A stretch of DNA of 41,417 nucleotides from an uncultured Lachnospiraceae bacterium. GTDB lineage: Bacteria > Bacillota > Clostridia > Lachnospirales > Lachnospiraceae. Each line of letters begins with the position of its first letter. The first letter of the stretch is position 1. Below, piece after piece: positions 30,040 through 37,253 of this stretch. Below the pieces are notes generated by a model that ran no database searches, had not been told where the DNA came from, and saw nothing but the letters and a program-made list of their open reading frames with translations. The DNA lies in NCBI GenBank assembly GCA_910576815.1, contig CAJTKA010000028.1:1-41417 (forward strand), written 5' to 3'. The position numbers and the translations under genes were made by a program.

Positions 30040-31494
30040 ATGGGCGTATTGACGGGTTTACAGCCGGAAAGCGTATTTCATTATTTTGAGGAGATCAGTC
30101 GCATCCCGCACGGTTCCGGCAACATTGGAAAAATCAGCGATTATCTGCGGGACTTTGCGAAGGAGAGGAACCTCTTTCATGTGCAGGACAAGTCTGGCAA
30201 TGTTGTCATTGTAAAGGAAGCGGCGGCAGGTTTTGAGAACGAAGAACCCTATATCCTCCAGGCGCATATGGACATGGTGGCGGTAGCGGACGAGGACTGT
30301 GACATCGACATGAAAACGGAACCTTTAAAGCTGAAAACCGAGGCAGGAAAGATCTATGCCGAGCATACCAGCCTTGGCGGCGACGACGGGATCGGGGTCG
30401 CCTACTGCCTTGCGCTTCTGGATGCGGAGGATATGGTCCTGCCCCGTCTGGAAGTGATCCTGACGGCGGATGAGGAGGTCGGCATGGAGGGGGCAAAGGA
30501 GATTGACCTTTCCATGTTGCAAGGGCATCGCATGATCAATCTGGATCAGGAGGAGGAAGGTATCTTCATTGTCAGCTGTGCCGGAGGCGCCAGGGTGGAT
30601 GTGGATATTCCGCTGGAAGCAGAGCAGGAGGATACACAGGGGATGCGGCAGATGACGCTGGGCGTCAAAGGACTTTTGGGAGGCCATTCTGGTGTCGAAA
30701 TCGACAAGGGGCGCGGCAATGCCAACTGGATTTTGGGTGCGCTCTTATGCGGCCTTACGCTGCGTTTTGATATCAGACTCTCAAACATACAGGGCGGTCA
30801 GGCGGACAATGCCATTCCCCGCGAAGCGGAAGCCATGATTTTTGTGCGGGAGGAGAACGTTTCGGAGATCGATGCTTTCCTGAAAGAGGAGGAAGATAAG
30901 TTCAAGAAGGAACTGGGGGACAAGGATCCCGGTTTCCATCTCGCAAAACTCTACCATAATAGTACAGTTTTCGACAAATGCTTTAGCAGGCAGTCTACAG
31001 CGCAGGCATTTTCCTGTCTCTGCAAGCTGCCAAACGGCGTGGTCGATATGAGCGAGGATGTGGAAGGACTGGTGGAAACTTCCTTAAATCTGGGCGTGAT
31101 GTCTTTGCAGGAAGACAACCTGCGCCTGTCTTATGCGGTCAGGAGCAGCGTGGATCAGTCCAGAGAACATCTGTGCAGGAATATGACAATGGTTGCAGAG
31201 CGGGCAGGCGCTGCAACGCAGGTGAGAAACGCGTATCCCGGCTGGGCTTACAGAAAAGAGTCGCCTCTGCGGGACAAGATGGTGGCAGTTTATGCAAAAC
31301 TCTATGGAAAGGAGCCGACAGTGCAGGCCATACATGCAGGCTTGGAATGCGGGATTTTGGCGGGAAAGATAGCGAATCTGGACTGCGTTTCCATTGGTCC
31401 CGATCTTTTTGATGTGCATACCGCGCAGGAAAAGATGGACATTGCCTCCGTTGGTCGGGTCTGGGAGTATCTGCTGGCGGTCCTGAAAGGCTGA
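30040..31494 (+). CDS. pepD: Aminoacyl-histidine dipeptidase (M20 family, PepD-like)
   Basis: The 484-residue zinc peptidase splits Xaa-His dipeptides such as carnosine and other small peptides in the cytoplasm. Motifs follow the PepD branch: EEISRIPHGSGNIGKISDYL near residue 16, metal ligands in LQAHMDMVAV (His near 81), SLGGDDGIGVAYCLALL (Asp near 115) and LTADEEVGMEGAKEIDL (Glu pair near 147), then GLLGGHSGVEIDKGRGNANW, the usual dimer/lid segment. ATG 30040 follows AGGAGGG; a longer frame from 29977 would begin inside the terminator hairpin. It is followed by a hairpin terminator at 31510. Length and all ligands are normal. Confidence 0.94.
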   Translation: MGVLTGLQPESVFHYFEEISRIPHGSGNIGKISDYLRDFAKERNLFHVQDKSGNVVIVKEAAAGFENEEPYILQAHMDMVAVADEDCDIDMKTEPLKLKTEAGKIYAEHTSLGGDDGIGVAYCLALLDAEDMVLPRLEVILTADEEVGMEGAKEIDLSMLQGHRMINLDQEEEGIFIVSCAGGARVDVDIPLEAEQEDTQGMRQMTLGVKGLLGGHSGVEIDKGRGNANWILGALLCGLTLRFDIRLSNIQGGQADNAIPREAEAMIFVREENVSEIDAFLKEEEDKFKKELGDKDPGFHLAKLYHNSTVFDKCFSRQSTAQAFSCLCKLPNGVVDMSEDVEGLVETSLNLGVMSLQEDNLRLSYAVRSSVDQSREHLCRNMTMVAERAGAATQVRNAYPGWAYRKESPLRDKMVAVYAKLYGKEPTVQAIHAGLECGILAGKIANLDCVSIGPDLFDVHTAQEKMDIASVGRVWEYLLAVLKG

Positions 31495-31509
31495 TTACAC
31501 CGAAAAAAT

Positions 31510-31537
31510 GTAGGAAAAGATTCCTTACGCTTTTTTC
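31510..31537 (+). terminator. Terminator of pepD
   Basis: GTAGGAA pairs with TTCCTTAC (one bulged T) around AAGA, followed by GCTTTTTTC. Confidence 0.68.
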
Positions 31538-31547
31538 ATGACAGATA

Positions 31548-31577
31548 TTGACAGCCCGTGTAAAAATATTGTAGAGT
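31548..31577 (+). promoter_or_regulatory. Promoter of the GGDEF-EAL gene
   Basis: TTGACA at 31548-31553 and TAGAGT at 31572-31577 with an 18-base spacer. GGGGTAATATTCCCC at about 31586-31600 forms a hairpin at the start of the transcript. Confidence 0.55.
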
Positions 31578-31630
31578 AAATACTAGGGGTAATATTCCCC
31601 ATATAGGGGAAGAAACAGGGTGAAACAGCG

Positions 31631-32914
31631 ATGAAGGATGCTTTGACGGGGTTAGATTCTTATGAAGTCTTTCTGGGAAAATTGCAGAAAGAGATCGATA
31701 CGATAGGTGACGACAAAATCGGCATCATTTATACGGATATCAAACATTTTAAATACATCAACGATACCTACGGTTATAAGGTTGGCGATTCGCTCTTAAA
31801 AGAATTCGTGGATGAATTGATGCAGGGGGGAGAATATATTCTCTGTTCTTCCAGAGTGTATTCGGATAATTTTGTGGCGGCGAACAGGATTAAAAAGGGC
31901 ACGTGCTCAAACGAAGAATTTCGCGAAATGATTTATCAGATCAATCGTGACTGGGAGGCAAAATTCCGTGAGAAATATTTGAACAGCCGCTTGCAGTTCT
32001 GTACGGGCATCAGTATCGTAGATCAGGACAGCCGCAGCAAGGATGCGGAGACCGCAGTGTCGAACGCAAACCTGGCCAGAAAAGTGGCGAAAGAGATGGA
32101 ACACGACTGCTGCGTACTTTTTGATCAGAGCATGATGGAGGGAATCAGGCGCGAAGTCGAAATTACTTCCGGTATTCCCAGAGCACTGGAGAAAAAGGAA
32201 TTTCAGGTGTATTTCCAGCCTAAGATGGATACGGATACGCTGGATCTGATTGGGGCGGAGGCGCTTGTGCGCTGGAAGAAACCTGACGGGAGATTTATTT
32301 ATCCGGATGAGTTTATTCCGCTGATCGAGAGAAGCGGGCAGATCGTGGATGTGGATTATTATGTGTATAGAGAGGTTTTCCGTTTCCTTGCGGAGCGGAT
32401 CAAAGAAGGCAAGAAAGTGGTGCCGATCTCTCTGAACGTGTCCCGTATGCATCTGAACAGAACGGACTTTTTAACGTATGTGGAGTCGCTTTTGAAGGAG
32501 TTTCAGATGCCCTGTTCTCTGATTGAATTTGAGTTGACGGAGAGCATTTATCTGGAAAACACGGAAGCAGCACTGGAGTTGATTAAAGGTTTACATAATA
32601 TGGGAATCAAAGTATCTATGGATGACTTCGGTTCAGGATACTCCTCCCTTAATCTTTTGAGCAAACTGCCCATTGATATTATCAAGCTGGATAAGGTCTT
32701 TTTGAAAGAGGGAGAAATGCAGGAGAGCGACAGGATCATTATTTCCTGCGTGGTGGACATGGCGAAGAAACTGCATATCACCTCTTTGTGTGAAGGTGTG
32801 GAAACACAGGAACAAAGTGACTATTTGAAGAAGGTGGGCTGCCAGATGCAGCAGGGATTCTTCTTTTCCAGACCGATCCCGCGGGAGGAATTTGAAAATA
32901 TCATGGAAGGATAG
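31631..32914 (+). CDS. c-di-GMP phosphodiesterase (degenerate GGDEF + EAL)
   Basis: The 427-residue protein has no membrane segment. Residues 1-155 form a GGDEF-type domain (starts DALTGLDSYEVFL; TDIKHFKYINDTYGYKVGD is normal) but the catalytic motif reads SRVYSDNFVA in place of RxGGDEF, so it cannot make c-di-GMP. Residues 175-425 form an EAL domain with FQPKMDTDTL, E210 in GAEALVRW, the Asn in LNVSRMHL, ELTESIYLEN, MDDFGSGYSSLNLL, IIKLDK and CEGVETQEQ. All metal and substrate residues look present, so it should break down c-di-GMP, with the front domain as a possible GTP sensor. ATG 31631 lies behind GGGTGAAACAGCG. It is cytoplasmic and transcribed alone, about 14 kb from the membrane cyclase. 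Confidence 0.94.
   Translation: MKDALTGLDSYEVFLGKLQKEIDTIGDDKIGIIYTDIKHFKYINDTYGYKVGDSLLKEFVDELMQGGEYILCSSRVYSDNFVAANRIKKGTCSNEEFREMIYQINRDWEAKFREKYLNSRLQFCTGISIVDQDSRSKDAETAVSNANLARKVAKEMEHDCCVLFDQSMMEGIRREVEITSGIPRALEKKEFQVYFQPKMDTDTLDLIGAEALVRWKKPDGRFIYPDEFIPLIERSGQIVDVDYYVYREVFRFLAERIKEGKKVVPISLNVSRMHLNRTDFLTYVESLLKEFQMPCSLIEFELTESIYLENTEAALELIKGLHNMGIKVSMDDFGSGYSSLNLLSKLPIDIIKLDKVFLKEGEMQESDRIIISCVVDMAKKLHITSLCEGVETQEQSDYLKKVGCQMQQGFFFSRPIPREEFENIMEG
32588..32598 (-). promoter_or_regulatory. XerD-half-like motif, near-exact (reverse)
   Basis: GGTTTACATAA in the EAL domain coding region (codons for GLHN). The last copy before the accessory region. It lies in a conserved EAL segment and may be chance. 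Confidence 0.28.
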
Positions 32915-32966
32915 CGCATCAGAACGCGAAGGTTTCAAAAGAACAAATAAAAGTTTGGAATAGGGC

Positions 32967-32995
32967 TTGCATTTCCCGAAGGGATTCGTTATAAT
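32967..32995 (+). promoter_or_regulatory. Promoter of tRNA-Pro
   Basis: TTGCAT at 32967-32972 and TATAAT at 32990-32995, 17 bases apart, 12 bases before the tRNA. Confidence 0.78.
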
Positions 32996-33007
32996 AGAAA
33001 AGGTTTT

Positions 33008-33080
33008 CGGGGTGTGGCTCAGGTGGTAGAGCGCTACTTTAGGGAAGTAGAGGCCGCAAGTTCAAGTCTTGTCACTCCGA
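33008..33080 (+). tRNA. tRNA-Pro (anticodon AGG)
   Basis: CGGGGTG pairs with CACTCCG (one G-U) as acceptor; D-arm GCTC/GAGC, anticodon stem CTACT/AGTAG, seven-base loop TTAGGGA giving anticodon AGG, T-arm GCAAG/CTTGT with loop TTCAAGT, discriminator A. It is 73 bases with no encoded CCA. G37 fits proline. A at position 34 would be read as inosine after deamination. Confidence 0.93.
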
Positions 33081-33088
33081 TAATGAGA

Positions 33089-33121
33089 AACCTTGAAAGT
33101 ATGGGGCTTTCAAGGTTTTTC
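33089..33121 (+). terminator. Terminator after tRNA-Pro
   Basis: AACCTTGAAAG at 33089-33099 pairs perfectly with CTTTCAAGGTT at 33107-33117, followed by TTTTTC. Confidence 0.88.
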
Positions 33122-33173
33122 TATGTCCAAAGATAGAATAAAAGTGAGCGAAATTTAGTAAAAAACGAGTGCG

Positions 33174-33195
33174 TTCCAACAAAATTCCAACAAAA
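33174..33195 (+). repeat. Tandem 11-bp repeat near the accessory-region border
   Basis: TTCCAACAAAA occurs twice in direct tandem (33174-33184 and 33185-33195), between the tRNA-Pro terminator and the serine recombinase gene. Short direct repeats of this type are often recombinase binding sites; here that is inference. Confidence 0.45.
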
Positions 33196-33378
33196 TTTAA
33201 GGATATGAGCAGCCGGGGAAGGGTTTGGTGACCTTTTACCCGGTTCATTTTTTATTTGATTTAAGCAAAACAAGCCCTGTTTCGTGCGGCATTATGAATT
33301 TTTCCATGCAGTCTGTAAAAATAACATGGAATGGAATTGATGTTATAAAAATTTGGTGTTGTAGGAGGTTTTTATAAC

Positions 33379-34188
33379 ATGGACAGGGACGCGATAAAGG
33401 CGGTAGGATACGTCAGAGTATCGACTGACAGCCAAGTCAGGCATGGGTATTCATTAGACGAGCAGAGGGAGGAGATAGTAAGATACTGTAACAATCAGCA
33501 ATACGCTCTGTTGGAGATATTTTCGGACGAGGGGGTCAGTGGGGCGAAGGCGGACGAGGACGAAATGACGGTTGCGCGTGACGGGCTGTTGGATATGTTG
33601 GTTTATGTGAAAGAAAGAGGAGTACGTTATATTGTGGTACTCAGTACAAGCCGATTATGGCGTAGTGACATGGTGCGGGTGCTGATCCACAGGGAACTCA
33701 AAAAATGTAACGTGGATGTTAAGGCGATTGACCGTCCCCAGTATTCGATTTACACACAGAATCCAAATGAAGTGCTTGTAAACGGGATGCTTGAGCTTTT
33801 GGATGTTTATGAGCGGTTGGAGATTGCATTGAAGTTAAAGCGCGGACGATTACAGAAGGCGAAGGAAGGGGGATATGCCGGTGGGGGCATACCGTTCGGT
33901 TACTATTGTCCCCATGGTGGGAAAAAACTGTTCATACAACAGGAAGAAGCCGAGGCGGTACAACGGGTTTTTCAATTAAAAGAGTTAATGCCAACGCTTA
34001 CCTTGCAAAAGATTTCAGACTTTATGAATCTTTTGGGCTACACAGGGAGAAACGGGAAGGACTTCAATCCGATGCTCGTCAAGCGGATTCTTGACAGAGA
34101 GGGCTTTTACCGTGGAGAATACCGTTACGGTGACATCAAAAGCATGGGGGACTACGAACCGATTTTGTGCGGCATGGTTTTGCATTGA
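33379..34188 (+). CDS. Serine recombinase, short form
   Basis: The 269-residue protein begins with a resolvase catalytic domain: KAVGYVRVSTDSQVRHGYSL holds the nucleophile S15, followed by IFSDEGVSGAKADEDE and IVVLSTSRLWRSDMVRVL with the active-site arginines. From about residue 155 the large-recombinase DNA-binding domain starts (AGGGIPFGYYCPHGG, EAEAVQRVFQL, LVKRILDREGFYRGEYRYG), but the protein ends about 15 residues later, without the zinc ribbon and coiled-coil of typical 450-700 residue large serine integrases. It is therefore either a natural short form or truncated. ATG 33379 follows GTAGGAGGT. It stands at the border between tRNA-Pro and the accessory region and probably moved or moves that element. 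Confidence 0.87.
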   Translation: MDRDAIKAVGYVRVSTDSQVRHGYSLDEQREEIVRYCNNQQYALLEIFSDEGVSGAKADEDEMTVARDGLLDMLVYVKERGVRYIVVLSTSRLWRSDMVRVLIHRELKKCNVDVKAIDRPQYSIYTQNPNEVLVNGMLELLDVYERLEIALKLKRGRLQKAKEGGYAGGGIPFGYYCPHGGKKLFIQQEEAEAVQRVFQLKELMPTLTLQKISDFMNLLGYTGRNGKDFNPMLVKRILDREGFYRGEYRYGDIKSMGDYEPILCGMVLH

Positions 34189-34517
34189 TAACGTGAGTGA
34201 CGTTACAACACAATACAGAAATTTCCGAACAGTGAATGTGACACACACGACATGCAGGATTTACTGATAACATTGACACACAAGACCAGACGGTTACGGC
34301 TACATGAAGATATACATGGAATAAATATATACTTGTACATTTCCCCTAAGTAAGGGAAAAAATTGACTAAAATAACTGTATGAGAACAAGGGTGACAAAA
34401 AAATACTTTATGAAAACCTTATGCTACAATCGATCAAATATCCCTAACTTTTAACACTTTGTGGGTTTACAGTGCATTTGCCACCTAAATAGTTTCGCTG
34501 AACATGAGGGGACTTTA
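34189..34517. other. AT-rich non-coding stretch
   Basis: It begins with TAACGT-GAGTG-ACGTTA, a small hairpin at the recombinase stop, and otherwise has no open frame with a ribosome site. TTCCCCTAAGTAAGGGAA near 34338 is an imperfect palindrome. It leads into the repeat array. Confidence 0.45.
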
Positions 34518-34585
34518 TTGTAGCAACAGCATTTTACAGTATACAGAATAGAACCAGAACACAGCACAGGCAGTTTAAAGTGGAG

Positions 34586-34620
34586 CAGTAACCAAAATAG
34601 TGAGCAGTTTTTGGTTACTG
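34586..34620. repeat. Array hairpin, copy 1
   Basis: CAGTAACCAAAA pairs with TTTTGGTTACTG around a loop of about 11 bases. Four copies lie in the array, always at the same place in the 84-bp unit. Confidence 0.75.
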
Positions 34621-34931
34621 CAATGTTTAGTATATGACAAGTGTATATCACAAAAACATGGGCAGTTTCTTTAGATACATGAGAAAAATTCTTGTATAGC
34701 AACAACATTTTGCAGTATACAATACAGAACCAGAACATAAGCACGGGCAGTTCTTTTAGATACATGAGAAAAATTATTATATAGCAATAGTATTTTGCAG
34801 TATACAATGCGGACACAAGGCATGAACGGGGACGGTTTAATGAAAAGCATAAAAGAAATTTTATGTAGCAATAGCAATTTGCGATATACAGAACAGAACC
34901 AGAACACAAGCACGGGCAGTTTAATGTGGAG

Positions 34932-34966
34932 CAGTAACCAAAATAATGAGCAGTTTTTGGTTACTG
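34932..34966. repeat. Array hairpin, copy 2
   Basis: Same stem as copy 1 (CAGTAACCAAAA/TTTTGGTTACTG) with loop TAATGAGCAGT. Confidence 0.75.
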
Positions 34967-35458
34967 GAACATGAGAGAAATTCCTGTATAGCAACGGCAT
35001 TTTGCAGTATACAATGCGGACATAAGGTATGAACGTGGTTAGTTTATTAAAAAGCATAAGAGAAACCTTATATAGCAACAGCATTTTGCAGTATACAGAA
35101 TAGAACCAGAGCATGAACGTGGACGTTTTAATGAAAAGCATCAAAGAAATCTTATGTAGCAACAAGAATTTGCAGTATACAATACAGAACCAGAACATAA
35201 GCACGGGCAGTTTAATGTAAAGCATAAAAGAAGTTTACAGTATACAATAAGGATGCAGAGCATCAGCGCGGACAGTTTATAGAAAACATGACGGAAATTC
35301 TTATATAACAATAGGATTTTGCGATATACAATACGGACACAAAATATAAGCGTGGACAGTCTATTGAAAGCATCAAAGAAATCCTTATATAGCAACAAGA
35401 ATTTGCGATATACAATACGGACACAGGGCATGAGCATGGGTAGTTTAATATATAACGT

Positions 35459-35489
35459 GTAACCAAAATAACGAGTAGTTTTTGGTTAC
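35459..35489. repeat. Array hairpin, copy 3
   Basis: GTAACCAAAA/TTTTGGTTAC with loop TAACGAGTAGT; the outer CAG/CTG pairs of copies 1 and 2 are lost here. Confidence 0.72.
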
Positions 35490-35668
35490 TGGAACATGAA
35501 AGAAAAACTTATATAGCAACAAGAATTTGCAGTATACAGTAGAGAATCAGAACATAAGCACGGGCAGTTTCTTTTAGATACATGAGAAAAATTATTATAT
35601 AGCAACAAGAATTTGCGATATACAATAAGGATGCAGAGCATCAGCACAGGCAGTTTAATATAGAGCGA

Positions 35669-35699
35669 GTAACCAAAATAATGAGCAGTTTTTGGTTAC
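35669..35699. repeat. Array hairpin, copy 4
   Basis: GTAACCAAAA/TTTTGGTTAC with loop TAATGAGCAGT, ending the array. Confidence 0.72.
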
Positions 35700-35702
35700 T
35701 GG

Positions 35703-36180
35703 TTATTGGCAAGGTATACGGTGTGGCAGAAGTAGGTGCTTGGATGATCGAGAGGATATAATTGCAAAATAGGGCTATACATTTTTTACAGCATGGTTTT
35801 GTGTATGTGGTGACATTTCAAAATTTAGTGGAATACTTGATATCGTAGCATGGTGGAAATTTGTGTATACATTTCCGATACATGGGGATGTTGCCTACAT
35901 TATTGAGAATTATTGTTTATTGATGGTAAATTGAAGGAAGGGTAAATTTTTTGAGAAATACATCTGAATGATTGTACACTACGTTGTCAAAAAATAATTA
36001 TTACATGAGCCCAAAAATTGGGTATACATTAAGGGTGAAATTTTTGGGTGAATTTTGGGAGGTTTCTATGACGTATTTTCAGTGTAGAAGGAGATATTTT
36101 CGATACATTATTGCCCGGATGAGCATTGTATAAATTGACTGGCATTATTATGACAATGTTTGATTCTGATAATACAATGG
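35703..36180. other. AT-rich non-coding stretch between array and HTH gene
   Basis: No gene is visible on either strand. The stretch is strongly AT-rich with repeated TATACATTT-like words (35780, 35868, 36022). It may hold an origin or a control region, but nothing specific is seen. Confidence 0.45.
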
Positions 36181-36320
36181 GATGTACAGATGTACACATA
36201 ATGCGATTTAATAGGTACAAGGCAGAAAGAAAGTGTAGCATTTCTGTCAAACTTATAATGACTTGTTTAATTCAGATATTTCATTAAGATGTACAGATGT
36301 ACACATAATGCAATTTAATA
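36181..36320 (+). promoter_or_regulatory. Long direct repeat upstream of the HTH gene
   Basis: A 33-bp sequence starting GATGTACAGATGTACACA occurs at 36181-36213 and 36288-36320 with one difference, and similarity extends about 45 bases upstream of each copy. Each copy holds two TGTACA palindromes 8 bases apart. The second copy ends 28 bases before the HTH gene start. It looks like a duplicated operator or iteron pair. Confidence 0.65.
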
Positions 36321-36348
36321 TGTAACATAGCGAAAGGAAGTGAAACAT

Positions 36349-36819
36349 TTGCAAAATAGATGGTTTGCATGGAGTAAGAAGCCTGACCAAGATAAAAGAA
36401 TGGAATTACAGAGGGTGAGTATTGGTTCTAAATATATAAAGTATGATGACATTGAAGATCAAGTGGATATGGCAGAGTATTTTATTGACCAACTTTCAAA
36501 ACATCAGGAGGTGAATAAAGAAGACATCATTGAGGGGCTTTGTAGAAGGTGGGGGCGTATAGAAATGGAAAAGAAAGCATGTTTGTCACAGGAACAGACA
36601 GTACAAAATGAGGAGTTTGCGTCAGAAATGATGGAAACCCCTCAGGCGAATGGAATAAGTGCGGCGGGTAAATATAAAAAGAAAGATGACAACACGGTTA
36701 ATGAGGTTTGCAGGCTTTTGGTTCACGGCAATAACTACAGTGAGATTGCGCGGGAACTGCATATTGATAGGCGGACAGTAAAAAAGATAGCAGTTAAGCA
36801 TGGGTTTACAAAAGAATAA
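36349..36819 (+). CDS. Protein with C-terminal helix-turn-helix
   Basis: The 156-residue protein has a charged N-terminal region, a helical middle (YDDIEDQVDMAEYFIDQLSK, near residue 30) and a C-terminal helix-turn-helix of the resolvase/sigma-like type: VCRLLVHGNNYSEIARELHI followed by DRRTVKKIAVKHG (about residues 120-152). Its exact family is not recognised. The start is uncertain: TTG 36349 has AAAGGAAG eight bases upstream, whereas GTG 36340 overlaps that site, so I use TTG. It stands alone behind a 140-base direct-repeat region, which makes autoregulation likely. In this element it may be the regulator or a replication/partition DNA-binding protein. Confidence 0.7.
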   Translation: MQNRWFAWSKKPDQDKRMELQRVSIGSKYIKYDDIEDQVDMAEYFIDQLSKHQEVNKEDIIEGLCRRWGRIEMEKKACLSQEQTVQNEEFASEMMETPQANGISAAGKYKKKDDNTVNEVCRLLVHGNNYSEIARELHIDRRTVKKIAVKHGFTKE

Positions 36820-36903
36820 CATTGAAAATATCTGAAATTTCCTTGACTTCCCCTAGTCCAAGCGTTACCCTCTTACTCCCAAGTGGAGAAAGGAGGCAGG
36901 CGT

Positions 36904-37089
36904 ATGAGCCAGTCAGAAAACAGTAATGTCAATTTAGAAAACGTAGTGGACAACTTGCAGGACGCGCTAAGTCTGTTGATTATCCTCGAAAATGATTTAT
37001 CGACACAGCAGGCAGACGAGATTTACTTGCGGGCAGTCAGAGTCATACATGTGATTCTGAGAAAAGTACTGGATGGTTTGAAAATGTAA
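36904..37089 (+). CDS. Small helical protein, paralog of the 39135 product
   Basis: The 61-residue protein is predicted to be all helical: LENVVDNLQDALSLLIILEN then DLSTQQADEIYLRAVRVIHV. The part SLLIILENDLSTQQ matches VSVLLENDLGTQKD of the product coded at 39135, so the two are related. I do not recognise a family; such small proteins occur in Lachnospiraceae mobile elements. ATG 36904 follows AAAGGAGG at good spacing; an in-frame TTG or GTG further upstream would overlap that site. It has no strong terminator after it. Confidence 0.68.
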   Translation: MSQSENSNVNLENVVDNLQDALSLLIILENDLSTQQADEIYLRAVRVIHVILRKVLDGLKM

Positions 37090-37157
37090 GCAACGAGAAC
37101 TTCCTTGTTGGCAATACAATGCTAAAAGCATTGTAAAATCTGCTTAAAGGAGATATA

Positions 37158-37253
37158 ATGGGAACGTGGAAAAGAAAGATTGTTTGCTGTGGGGGTGTCG
37201 TTAGATACCCTCAATCGTTATCAAACAATGTGATAAAAGGAGAAAGAGCATGA
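37158..37253 (+). CDS. 31-residue peptide, coupled to next gene
   Basis: ATG 37158 follows AAAGGAGAT at ideal spacing, and the frame runs MGTWKRKIVCCGGVVRYPQS to a TGA that overlaps the next ATG (ATGA at 37250). This suggests translational coupling or a leader peptide. A similar 31-codon frame stands before the 39135 gene, and both share a YP..LSN stretch near the end. Function unknown; too short for secure calling. Confidence 0.48.
   Translation: MGTWKRKIVCCGGVVRYPQSLSNNVIKGERA

Larger units (their letters stand above)
34518..35702. repeat. Diverged 84-bp tandem repeat array (about 12 units)
   Basis: Units start at about 34518, 34695, 34780, 34864, 34987, 35071, 35155, 35303, 35388 and later. 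Most are 84 or 85 bp apart; 123 bp where a hairpin is included. Each unit starts TATAGCAACARNATTTTGC, then AGTATACAAT or GATATACAAT, then a purine-rich variable part, then GGGCAGTTTAATG. Three tail types exist: AAAGCATAARAGAAAT; a hairpin tail; and TTTTAGATACATGAGAAAAA. One unit (near 35231) lacks its first 18 bases. On the minus strand each unit presents TTGTAT-18-TATATA, a possible promoter. No known repeat family is recognised. Confidence 0.85.

Noticed and set aside
5257..32598. A complete dif site at one of the XerD-like motifs
   Set aside because: None of the copies has a recognisable XerC arm (ACTTCCTA-like) six bases upstream, so these are half sites only.
34451..35466. Long open frames on the minus strand through the array, with 28-residue periodic peptides (LPVLMFWFCIVYCK type)
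   Set aside because: The openness follows from the 84-bp period being a multiple of three. There is no ribosome site, the frame breaks wherever a unit is 85 bp, and the composition is that of translated AT-rich repeats.
34518..35702. CRISPR array
   Set aside because: The period is 84 bp with similarity along the whole unit, not short identical repeats with unique spacers, and no cas genes are present.
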